Source of the DNA: DTU032 sp964346175
Lineage (GTDB): Bacteria; Bacillota; Clostridia; Saccharofermentanales; DTU023
Reading direction: 5' to 3'
NCBI GenBank assembly: GCA_964346175.1
Contig: CAYFTG010000004.1
Location: 1 to 64,000 of the forward strand
Length of the DNA: 64,000 nucleotides
The position numbers and the translations under genes are program-made. Below the pieces are notes generated by a model that was not told the DNA's origin, made no database searches, and worked only from the letters and a program-made list of their open reading frames with translations. Positions 43,261-51,381 of the stretch are shown in pieces. Numbering within the stretch: the stretch's first letter is position 1; every line of letters starts with the position of its first letter.

Positions 43261-44171
43261 TTCTCTGCCCCTTCTTCCCGCGACTGAGCTAAGGCTGTGC
43301 CCAGTGCAATTGAATTCATAACTTCTTGAGCTGAGGCGCTGCGTGAGATGAGCAAGATAGGTACTTCCGCCCCCACTATCAGTCCGCCCATTGCGCCGCC
43401 GCCACCAAATGCTAGGGCTTTTGCCAGGATATTACCTGAGACAAGATCAGGTAGCAAGAAGATATCAGCGTCGCCTGCTACCGGGCTTGTATATCCTTTG
43501 ATAGCTGCTGCTGCGGGCACATAGGCTAGGTCAAAGGAGATGGGTCCCTCCACAATGCAGTTTCCATACTTCCCCTCTAAGGACTGTTCCTTCATATAGG
43601 CTGCATCAGTAGTTTCCTTTAATTTGGGATTAACTTTTTCCGAAGCAGCCAATACTGCTACCTTTGGTTGTGCAACGCCCAGCTTCTGTGCACATCTAAC
43701 GGCATGTTGCAATATTTCTTCCTTTTGCTCTAAGCTTGGATAAGGAATCATTCCACCGTCCGTCAGAATAAAGAGCTTATGGTAGCTGGGCATATCCAGC
43801 CATCCCACATGCGTTAAGAGCTTACCTGTCGTTAGGCCGCTATCCTTCTTGAGCACAGCCCGCAGAAGAATGGAAGTGTCGAGATTGCCTTTCATCAACA
43901 TCTGACATTCCCCTGCCGCAGTAGCAGACACCGCGTAGTCAGCGGCCTCCTCAGCCGACTCAAGCACATAATAAGGATATTGAGATTGTCTGACTTGATC
44001 CAGAATCTCCTGATCAGTCGCAGTCGTCATGAAAAATGCTGCCGAAGCTAAACCAAGCTCCTCTGCCTCTTTGACTGCCTCCAAACTGCGAGAATCCGGT
44101 ACAACTACCGCTATTACGGCTTTGCTTGCGAGTGTTTTCGCCTGTTCATAGATTGCATCAAACTTGCTCAT
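43257..44171 (-). CDS. ptb: Phosphate butyryltransferase
   Basis: Exchanges CoA of butyryl-CoA for phosphate, giving butyryl phosphate for Buk. The 304-residue member of the phosphate acetyl/butyryltransferase family has LMKGNLDTSILLRAVL near residue 95, LFILTDGGMIPYPSLEQK, CIVEGPISFDLA, FLLPDLVSGNILAKALAFGG and GLIVGAEVPILLISRSASA. A GGGGGG-like site precedes the ATG. The gene heads the ptb-buk operon, with a promoter and palindromic element at 44224-44260. Confidence 0.94.
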   Translation of the reverse strand: MSKFDAIYEQAKTLASKAVIAVVVPDSRSLEAVKEAEELGLASAAFFMTTATDQEILDQVRQSQYPYYVLESAEEAADYAVSATAAGECQMLMKGNLDTSILLRAVLKKDSGLTTGKLLTHVGWLDMPSYHKLFILTDGGMIPYPSLEQKEEILQHAVRCAQKLGVAQPKVAVLAASEKVNPKLKETTDAAYMKEQSLEGKYGNCIVEGPISFDLAYVPAAAAIKGYTSPVAGDADIFLLPDLVSGNILAKALAFGGGGAMGGLIVGAEVPILLISRSASAQEVMNSIALGTALAQSREEGAEK

Positions 44172-44223
44172 AATGTCCCCCCCAAAGATATGGCTAGCTT
44201 TACTAGCATTATGTTAATAATAT

Positions 44224-44260
44224 AGTATAATTAGCACAGATAACACAGCAAATCTGTGTT
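44224..44260 (-). promoter_or_regulatory. ptb-buk promoter with overlapping palindromic operator
   Basis: Minus-strand TTGCTG (44246-44251) and TATACT (44224-44229) are spaced by 16 bases. Two nested inverted repeats overlap the -35: AACACAG/CTGTGTT (44242-44260) and CACAGAT/ATCTGTG (44235-44258). This is where a repressor for the divergent ptb and xdh operons could bind. Confidence 0.5.
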
Positions 44261-44348
44261 GATAAAGCTATTTTTTCTCTACCAAGCTTTAAATATGATA
44301 AAATATATAAAATCACTATGTCGAGCTTAACATGAATGGAGGTTATAA

Positions 44349-46721
44349 ATGAGCGTTGGGAAAAGTATCAAAAGAGTAGACGCTTTTGATAAAGTTATAG
44401 GCAGAGCTCAGTATGCAGCTGATCTATGCGATGAAAAGGCTTTAATAGCTAAAATTCTCCCTTCCACAATTGCACACGGTCGTGTCATTAGCATGGACAC
44501 TTCAGAGGCTGAAAAAATAAATGGTGTGGTAAAAATTATCACCTGCTTTGAGGTGCCGGACACGCCATTCCCTACCGCAGGCCATCCCTGGACAACAGAT
44601 CCGGAACATCAGGATGTTGCTGACCGTTTGCTATTGAATGAACATGTTCGCTATTACGGAGATGAAATTGCTCTCGTAATCGCTGAAAATGAGATTGCGG
44701 CCAAGCAAGCTTTGGAAAAAATAAAAGTTGAATATGAAGAATACCCTCATATTCTCGACCCAAGAGAGAGCATGAAAGAAGGCGCTCCGCTTATTCACGA
44801 GGAAATTACTCCGAATAACGTGCTGGCTTCATCAAGCATCCGCGAAGGTGACTTGGAGGAAGCGATTAAAGAAGAAGGCTTGAGGAAGATTGAGGGCTGG
44901 TATCATCTGCCCACAGTTCAACATTCCCATATTGAACCTAATGTTTGCTATGCCTACGTGGAGAAGAAACGTGTTGTAGTTGTTTCTTCCACCCAAATTC
45001 CGCACATCGTTCGCCGCGTAGTCGGCCAAGCCAACTGCATACCGTGGGGTGACGTTCGCATCATCAAGCCCTATATCGGCGGCGGTTTCGGCAATAAACA
45101 AGACGCGCTCTGGGAGCCATTGGTTGCTTTCGCTTCACTCAGCGTTGGTGGCCGTCTGGTTTTAATGGATACAACAAGAGAAGAAACTTTTGTAAACAAC
45201 CGTGTTCGTCATGCTATGCATGCTCACATCACTTCATGGCTTCGTGAGGACGGAACCCTGGTCGCAAGAAAACTTAAGATCATTTCTGACCAAGGTGCCT
45301 ACGCTTCACACGGCCACTCGGTCGTAGCTAAAGCGATGGGATCAGTTAATCAACTGTATCCTTGCGATAATTTTGAAGCCGACAGCTATACTGTTTACAC
45401 CAACAAACAAGCGGGCGGAGCTATGCGTGGATATGGCATGCCGCAAGCTACCTTTTTTACAGAATCCCATATAGAAGATATCTGTAAAGAATTATCTTTA
45501 GACTCGGTTCAGTTCAGACGCAAAAATTCAATGCCCAAAGGCTTCATCTGCGACTTCAGCAAGAACCAAAACTATTACGACACATATAATCAGCTGATTG
45601 ATAAGGTAGTCGAAATGACCGATTACCATGAGAAACGCAAGCTTTACTCTGAACCTCAGGAAGGACCGGTTAGACGCGGCATCGGCATGTCGCTCTTCTG
45701 GTACAACACCGGGGTTTGGCCGATTTCAATCGAGACTTCCGCCTGCCGTATGGTCTTGAACCAAGATGGCTCCATTCAGGTTCAGCTCGGAGAAACTGAA
45801 ATCGGACAAGGAGCCGATACGGCCTTCTCACAGATGGCTGCCGCTGCTGTAGGTATCCCGGTTGAAGATGTCAACATTGTCTCCACACAGGATACCGATA
45901 TAACACCCTTCGGCCTGGGTGCTTATGCCTCTCGTCAGACCTACGTTGCCGGTTTTTCCATCAAGCAAACCGGGACTATTCTCAAAGAGCGCATCCTGCA
46001 AAATGCTCACAGATATGTGCGCATGCCGGTAGAGATGCTCGATTTAGTGGATGGCAAGATTGTTCGCAAGACTGATGGTAGTGAATTGATGGATCTGTGC
46101 GATCTTTCACTCAATGTGCTTTACTGCCACGAACAAGGCAATCACATCACAGCGGAAAGTACTTACCAAGTTAAGAGTAACGCGTACTCCTTTGGAGTCA
46201 GCGTCGCTGAAGTGGAAGTTGATATACCTCTGTGTAAGGTTGAAATACTCGACATTTGCAACGTGCATGACGCAGGTAATTTAATTAATCCGCAAACTTC
46301 AGAAGCGCAGGTTCATGGCGGCATGAGCATGAGTATCGGCTACGGTCTTTATGAACAGTTGCTTCATGATGAAAATACCGGTCGGGTCTTGAATGACAAC
46401 CTCTTAGACTACAAGCTCTGCACTAGTATGGACCACCCTGACTTGAAGGTTGCTTTCGTGGAGAATCCTGAGCCGACCAGTCCTTTCGGCACCAGAGCTC
46501 TGGGAGAACCTCCGACGTGTTCCCCTGCCGTAGCTATTCGCAACGCCATTTTGCAAGCTACAGGCGTTGCTTTCAATACGCTGCCGATCACACCGCACTT
46601 ACTCTTCGAAGGTTTCAGTGAAGCCGGCCTTTTAGGTTCAGAGAAGGAAGCCAAGATCCGCCGCGATCATTATGAAAAAAATAGAGACGATCTAAATAAA
46701 ACGTCTCAGGAAATAGCATAG
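44349..46721 (+). CDS. xdhA: Xanthine dehydrogenase family, molybdopterin-binding subunit
   Basis: Catalytic large subunit of a molybdenum hydroxylase; xanthine or hypoxanthine is the likely substrate from context, though related purine or N-heterocycle substrates are possible. The 790-residue protein has an N-terminal a/b hammerhead domain (SIKRVDAFDKVIGRAQYAAD), the cofactor motifs GGGFGNKQD, GGAMRGYGMPQA and LGETEIGQGADT, GAYASRQTYV, and the C-terminal GTRALGEPPTCSPAVAIRNA with the active-site Glu. GGAGG precedes the ATG. The FAD and 2Fe-2S subunits follow, so the enzyme is a three-subunit complex. No cofactor-insertion gene is adjacent. Confidence 0.88.
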   Translation: MSVGKSIKRVDAFDKVIGRAQYAADLCDEKALIAKILPSTIAHGRVISMDTSEAEKINGVVKIITCFEVPDTPFPTAGHPWTTDPEHQDVADRLLLNEHVRYYGDEIALVIAENEIAAKQALEKIKVEYEEYPHILDPRESMKEGAPLIHEEITPNNVLASSSIREGDLEEAIKEEGLRKIEGWYHLPTVQHSHIEPNVCYAYVEKKRVVVVSSTQIPHIVRRVVGQANCIPWGDVRIIKPYIGGGFGNKQDALWEPLVAFASLSVGGRLVLMDTTREETFVNNRVRHAMHAHITSWLREDGTLVARKLKIISDQGAYASHGHSVVAKAMGSVNQLYPCDNFEADSYTVYTNKQAGGAMRGYGMPQATFFTESHIEDICKELSLDSVQFRRKNSMPKGFICDFSKNQNYYDTYNQLIDKVVEMTDYHEKRKLYSEPQEGPVRRGIGMSLFWYNTGVWPISIETSACRMVLNQDGSIQVQLGETEIGQGADTAFSQMAAAAVGIPVEDVNIVSTQDTDITPFGLGAYASRQTYVAGFSIKQTGTILKERILQNAHRYVRMPVEMLDLVDGKIVRKTDGSELMDLCDLSLNVLYCHEQGNHITAESTYQVKSNAYSFGVSVAEVEVDIPLCKVEILDICNVHDAGNLINPQTSEAQVHGGMSMSIGYGLYEQLLHDENTGRVLNDNLLDYKLCTSMDHPDLKVAFVENPEPTSPFGTRALGEPPTCSPAVAIRNAILQATGVAFNTLPITPHLLFEGFSEAGLLGSEKEAKIRRDHYEKNRDDLNKTSQEIA

Positions 46722-46730
46722 GAGGCTGCA

Positions 46731-47618
46731 ATGAAGTACGATATTAAAAAACTCTATGAAGCCACATCGCTTGATCATGCGATTAGCTTACTCGAGCAGC
46801 ATCCTGAAGCTAAGATCATTGCGGGCGGCTCTGACGTTCTTATCGGTATACGTGGCGGTGAACTTGCCGGCTGCACTCTAGTAAGTATTTACGGACTTGA
46901 TGATCTGAGGGGTGTGAGCCTAGAAGACGATGGAACCATTCGCATCGGTTCACTGACGAGTTTCACTAACATTACTCGTAACGAAATTATTAATAAATAT
47001 GTACCCTTCCTCGGCGAAGCAGCCGGATCCGTAGGTGGACCGCAAGTCCGTAATATCGGTACCATCGGCGGCAACACCTGCAACGGTGTTACTTCAGCCG
47101 ATACTGCCTCTACCTTACTGGCACTTGATGCCATCATAGAGGTCAAAGGTAAAGACGGTTATCGTCGCATTCCGATTAAGGACTGGTACATTAAGGCTAA
47201 AGTAGTCGATCTAAAGCCCACAGAAGTTCAAACCGGAATCTTATTGCCCAAAGAATCTTATGAAAACTATTTCGGCTATTACTTCAAATACAGCATGCGC
47301 CATGCTATGGATATCGCAACCTGCGGCTGCTCCGTCAATGTCAAGCTCTCAGATGATAAGAAAAGCATCTCTGATGTGCGTATTGCCTATGGTGTAGCCG
47401 GTCCTGTTCCCCTACGTGCTCGGACAGCAGAAACTGCCGTCAAAGGCCGTTCGGTAAACTTGGATACAATTGAATTGTTCTCGGAGAAAGTTAAGGAAGA
47501 CATCAACCCGAGAACCAGTTGGCGCGCTACAAAAGAATTCCGCACACATTTGATGACAGAACTGGCACGTAGATGCCTGATCGAATCAGTGCGTCGTTCA
47601 GGAGGTACTTTTCAATGA
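46731..47618 (+). CDS. xdhB: Xanthine dehydrogenase family, FAD-binding subunit
   Basis: Carries FAD and passes electrons from the iron-sulfur subunit to the final acceptor. In its 295 residues IIAGGSDVLIGIRGG (near 28) and VRNIGTIGGNTCNGVTSADT (near 105) bind FAD, and a C-terminal CO-dehydrogenase-flavoprotein domain ends the protein. It starts nine bases after the xdhA stop behind AGGAGG, and its stop overlaps the next start in ATGA fashion. Confidence 0.92.
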   Translation: MKYDIKKLYEATSLDHAISLLEQHPEAKIIAGGSDVLIGIRGGELAGCTLVSIYGLDDLRGVSLEDDGTIRIGSLTSFTNITRNEIINKYVPFLGEAAGSVGGPQVRNIGTIGGNTCNGVTSADTASTLLALDAIIEVKGKDGYRRIPIKDWYIKAKVVDLKPTEVQTGILLPKESYENYFGYYFKYSMRHAMDIATCGCSVNVKLSDDKKSISDVRIAYGVAGPVPLRARTAETAVKGRSVNLDTIELFSEKVKEDINPRTSWRATKEFRTHLMTELARRCLIESVRRSGGTFQ

Positions 47619-48121
47619 GTGATATACAATACAAAGAAATAAAATTTACTGTTAATGGCAAAGAGCTATCGCTGATGATCGATGTGCGCGCTTCTCTCTT
47701 GGAAGTCTTACGCAACGATCTACGCCTGCACTCAGTGAAAAAGGGTTGTGAAGTCGGAGAATGCGGTGCCTGTACAGTCTTAATTGATGGAGAGCCCTTT
47801 GATTCCTGCATTTACCTAGCCATCTGGGCCGAGGGGAAAGAAATCATGACAGTCGAAGGACTTGTGGGTGAAGATTGCTCCATTTCCGACATTCAGCAGG
47901 ACTTTATTGATGAAGCAGCCGTTCAGTGCGGCTTTTGCACCCCGGGATTGATCATGACAGCTTACAGTGTGGTTAGCACCGGACAGAGATATACGCGCGA
48001 TGAACTGCGTCACAAACTGGCTGGCAATATGTGCCGCTGCACCGGTTATCACAACATCATCAACGCTGTGGAAAAAACTATGCTGAGGCGTATTGAAGCA
48101 GCGGAAGCTCAAGAAAAATAA
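47615..48121 (+). CDS. xdhC: Xanthine dehydrogenase family, 2Fe-2S subunit
   Basis: Small electron-transfer subunit with two [2Fe-2S] clusters. With the ATG at 47615, which has AGGAGG nine bases before it, the protein has 168 residues; an upstream in-frame start at 47573 would add residues out of family. The plant-ferredoxin-type site is CEVGECGACTVLIDG plus a further Cys, and the second helical domain has QCGFCTPGLIMT and NMCRCTGYHNI. The symbol xdhC here means the iron-sulfur subunit, not the E. coli-type insertion chaperone. Confidence 0.92.
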   Translation: MSDIQYKEIKFTVNGKELSLMIDVRASLLEVLRNDLRLHSVKKGCEVGECGACTVLIDGEPFDSCIYLAIWAEGKEIMTVEGLVGEDCSISDIQQDFIDEAAVQCGFCTPGLIMTAYSVVSTGQRYTRDELRHKLAGNMCRCTGYHNIINAVEKTMLRRIEAAEAQEK

Positions 48122-48143
48122 AATAGCAACTTGCTACTGTAAA

Positions 48144-48176
48144 AAAGGGACTGACTTAGCTTAAGTCAGTCCCTTT
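48144..48176. terminator. Bidirectional terminator between the xdh operon and the HIT gene
   Basis: A perfect 15-base-pair stem (GGGACTGACTTA within AAA/TTT ends) closes a three-base loop. It lies between two convergent genes and has A and T tracts on either side. Confidence 0.88.
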
Positions 48177-48192
48177 AATATTTCTGAAACTT

Positions 48193-48546
48193 TTAGATAA
48201 TACTTGGTCCTAGACTTCTCCCGCCGATTAAGTGGTAATGTGTGTGCATAACGGTCTGCCCGCCTTCAGCACCACAATTATTTATTAGGCGGAAACCCTT
48301 TTCAGCAACTCCCAGCTCTCCTGCTATTAACTCTAAGGCTGCCATTAGGTCCTTTAGTTCTTCAAGACCTTCTGCTTTGGAACTCATATCGAGAATATTT
48401 TCATAATGCCCCTTGGGCACAATCAAAACATGTACGGGAGCTACCGGATTCGCATCTTGGAAAGCCAAAACATTTTCGTTCTCAAAAACTATCGTTGCAG
48501 GTATTTCTTTATTTATTATTTTACAAAAAATGCAATCTTCTGCCAT
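48193..48546 (-). CDS. HIT-family nucleotide hydrolase/transferase (HinT-like)
   Basis: A small histidine-triad protein that hydrolyses phosphoramidates such as adenosine 5'-monophosphoramidate, including aminoacyl-AMP adducts. The 117-residue sequence has the N-terminal CIFCKIINKEIPATIV with a zinc-binding-like Cys pair, FQDANPVAPVHVLIVPK, and the catalytic triad motif HTHYHLIGG near the C-terminus. It lies just downstream of alaS and may be co-transcribed with it. Confidence 0.92.
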   Translation of the reverse strand: MAEDCIFCKIINKEIPATIVFENENVLAFQDANPVAPVHVLIVPKGHYENILDMSSKAEGLEELKDLMAALELIAGELGVAEKGFRLINNCGAEGGQTVMHTHYHLIGGRSLGPSII

Positions 48547-48567
48547 AATTAACTCCTTTTTAGGGGA

Positions 48568-51240
48568 TCAATTTCCTGTTATCTCTTTTAGTTTATCACG
48601 AGCAGCAGTGAAAGCCTCGGTAATCTTCTCCGGATCATTACCGCCCCCTTGCGCCATAGCAGGTTTGCCGCCGCCTTTACCGCCGCTAATTGTCGCAGCT
48701 AAGCGGATCAGGTCACCAGCTTTTGCCCCGGCTTCAACAGCGGATTTACCTAACATCGCCAGCCAAATAATCTTATCGGCTGCAAGTGTGGAAGCCAGCA
48801 AGACAACAGCATTATCACCCAAGTGATCGCGTATGTGATCTCCGGCTTCGCGCATTTCATCTGCTTCAAAACCATCAAGTTCAGCGAAGATATATTCCAG
48901 ATCTCCGATCTTAGCGCTTTGATCCAGCAATTCGGAAACGACCTCACCACGTTCTTGTCTTTGTTGAGCGGCGAGTTCTGCTTGGAGTTCCTTAAACTCT
49001 TCTTCCCTCTCATCAATACGGCTGATAATATCGTTAGCCTGATCGAGGTGGAAACGTTGTAACAAGCGTCTGACAACAGAGCGGCTCAAGAAAGCCGCAG
49101 TATGAGCAGCTTCACCGGTAATGGCTTCAATACGCCTGACGCCAGAAGCAATGCCGCCCTCAGACGAAATGAAGAAGAGGCCGATCTCTCCGCTTGAACT
49201 TAGGTGGGTTCCGCCACAGAGCTCGCAAGAGAAATCTCCGATTGTTATTACTCGCACATCCTCTTCATAGCTCTCGTCAAACAATGCCATTGCTCCGGAA
49301 GCACGAGCTTCCTCAAGACTTTTGACTTCAGTTACAACCGGATAATTATCCATAATAGCCGAATTGACTAATTCTTCAATTTTGTCCCTTTCTTCAATGC
49401 TCAAGGGCTCTTCGTGCTGAAAGTCAAAGCGCAGTCTCGTTGCAGAAACATAAGACCCTTTTTGTATAACATGATCACCTAAGACGCGCCTTAAAGCTTC
49501 GTGCAGGAGATGAGTCGCAGTATGATTGCGGGCAATTGAAAGTCTTCTTCTGCGATCTACTCGACCGTTGACTTTCATACCACTAATGAAACTGCCGGAA
49601 GTGATTTTTGCCTGGTGCAAGTAAATCCCATCAACCTCTTCCGTATTAAGAACCTCAGCTTTAGATTCACCTCCGCCCAGAGCAGTCAAAACTCCTTGAT
49701 CTCCAACTTGACCGCCCCCTTCTGCGTAAAAAGGCGAAGATTTAAACACAAAGATTACTTCTTCACCCTCTTTGGCTTCCGATGCAGTTTCCAAGACATT
49801 GGATTCTTTAGGGGCGCGCAAAATGAACTCAACATCCATTTCTGCCTCCAATTGCTCGTAACCCAAGAATTTCGTCTCTCCTACTGACTTAACTTCCGCA
49901 GGAACTTGCAGACTTCCCCAAGCAGTGGAAACTTTCTCCTGAGTTGCGCGGCGCGCTCTCTCTCTTTGCCGGTCCATCAAGCGCTTAAAATGTTCTCGGT
50001 CAACTTTGAGAAAACGTTCATTGGCAATCTCCGCTGTCAGATCTACAGGAAAACCGAAAGTGTCGTGCAAAAGAAAAGCGACATCACCGGTTAGCACATC
50101 TTTCATTTCTTTGCGCGTCTTCTCTATTTTTTCATTCAATATTTCTAAGCCTTGCTGCAAGGTTCGACCGAAGCGTTCTTCTTCTCGTACTAAAACACGT
50201 AAAATACGGTCTTCATTTTTTAACTCCGGATAGTACTCAACGGATTGTGCAATAGCTACTTGAGTCAGATCACTAAGGAAAGGTTCCTTGACACCGAGCA
50301 ATCTGCCATAGCGAACTGCACGCCTGATCAAACGTCTGAGCACATAGCCCCTACCTTCATTGCTAGGAATAACGCCGTCGGCAATCATCATCATTGCGGA
50401 ACGCACATGATCCGTAATTACGCGGATGGCTATATCGTCTTCGTTGTTTTTTCCATATTCCTTGCCGCTGATTTCACTGACCTTATCTAGGATTGCGCGT
50501 ACTGTGTCTACTTCAAAGAGGCTCTTTACGCCCTGCATGATGGCAGCTATTCGTTCGAGACCAGCACCGGTGTCAATATTTTTTTGCTTTAGCGGAGTAT
50601 AGGAACCGTCTTCTTCACGAGAAAACTCAGTAAAAACCAGATTCCAAAACTCTACATAGCGATCGCAATCACAGCCGACATCACAGTTGGGATCATCGCA
50701 TGCAAAGTCCGGACCACGATCAAAAAACATTTCTGAGCAAGGTCCACAGGGTCCGGTTCCGTGTTCCCAGAAATTGTCTTTATCAAAACGGCGTATGCGC
50801 TCGGCAGGGACTCCTACTTCCTCGTGCCAAATATCATAGGCCTCATCATCCTCGCAATGAACTGTAATAAACAGCTGTTCTGTAGGCAATTCCAGCCATT
50901 CTGTGACAAACTCCCACGCCCAAGCAATAGCTTCGCGTTTGAAATAATCACCAAAAGAAAAGTTACCCAGCATTTCAAAATAGGTTCCATGCCGATCTGA
51001 GATGCCTACATTTTCTATATCGGGCGTTCTAATGCATTTTTGGCAAGTGGCAACGCGTTTGGACGGTGGTGTTGTTGCACCTGTGAACCAGTTTTTCATC
51101 GGGGTCATTCCCGCATTAATCAGTAAGATTGAGGGGTCGTCTTTCGGTATTAAAGAAAAACTCGGCAGTATAAGATGATCTTTTTCCTTAAAGAATTCTA
51201 GGAACATTGATCGAATTGTGTTTAGACTAAGAGGCTTCAT
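48568..51240 (-). CDS. alaS: Alanyl-tRNA synthetase
   Basis: Charges tRNA-Ala. The 890-residue protein shows class II motifs in the N-terminal half (MTPMKNWFTGATTPPSKRVA, EMLGNFSFGDYFKREAI), the editing-domain zinc ligands HTATHLLHEAL and CELCGGTHLSSSGEIG, and a C-terminal coiled region ending in the Gly-rich GGKGGGKPAMAQGGG of the C-Ala domain. It overlooks a hairpin leader at 51283-51323 but no T-box was found. The single tRNA in this window (57326) is one of its substrates. Confidence 0.97.
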   Translation of the reverse strand: MKPLSLNTIRSMFLEFFKEKDHLILPSFSLIPKDDPSILLINAGMTPMKNWFTGATTPPSKRVATCQKCIRTPDIENVGISDRHGTYFEMLGNFSFGDYFKREAIAWAWEFVTEWLELPTEQLFITVHCEDDEAYDIWHEEVGVPAERIRRFDKDNFWEHGTGPCGPCSEMFFDRGPDFACDDPNCDVGCDCDRYVEFWNLVFTEFSREEDGSYTPLKQKNIDTGAGLERIAAIMQGVKSLFEVDTVRAILDKVSEISGKEYGKNNEDDIAIRVITDHVRSAMMMIADGVIPSNEGRGYVLRRLIRRAVRYGRLLGVKEPFLSDLTQVAIAQSVEYYPELKNEDRILRVLVREEERFGRTLQQGLEILNEKIEKTRKEMKDVLTGDVAFLLHDTFGFPVDLTAEIANERFLKVDREHFKRLMDRQRERARRATQEKVSTAWGSLQVPAEVKSVGETKFLGYEQLEAEMDVEFILRAPKESNVLETASEAKEGEEVIFVFKSSPFYAEGGGQVGDQGVLTALGGGESKAEVLNTEEVDGIYLHQAKITSGSFISGMKVNGRVDRRRRLSIARNHTATHLLHEALRRVLGDHVIQKGSYVSATRLRFDFQHEEPLSIEERDKIEELVNSAIMDNYPVVTEVKSLEEARASGAMALFDESYEEDVRVITIGDFSCELCGGTHLSSSGEIGLFFISSEGGIASGVRRIEAITGEAAHTAAFLSRSVVRRLLQRFHLDQANDIISRIDEREEEFKELQAELAAQQRQERGEVVSELLDQSAKIGDLEYIFAELDGFEADEMREAGDHIRDHLGDNAVVLLASTLAADKIIWLAMLGKSAVEAGAKAGDLIRLAATISGGKGGGKPAMAQGGGNDPEKITEAFTAARDKLKEITGN

Positions 51241-51282
51241 GCACGGGGCTCCTTGTTATTAAATATTATTCTATAATTCAAA

Positions 51283-51323
51283 GGCGGCTGACACTGTGTC
51301 CTGGAGAACATTGTGACGCCGCC
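51283..51323 (-). terminator. GC-rich hairpin between the LysM gene and alaS
   Basis: On the minus strand GGCGGC pairs with GCCGCC, with CAC/GTG and TGT/ACA pairing inside and a CCAG-type loop. A short TTT follows. It could terminate the upstream gene, attenuate alaS, or both; the T run is weak for a strong terminator. Confidence 0.45.
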
Positions 51324-51381
51324 CTATATTCTATATCTTTTGTCTCTGTCTTACAAAACAGTGAGCAAATTTATCAGTAAT

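Noticed and set aside
51241..51381. T-box riboswitch before alaS
   Set aside because: No TGGNACC-type T-box sequence or specifier loop could be found in the 141-base leader.
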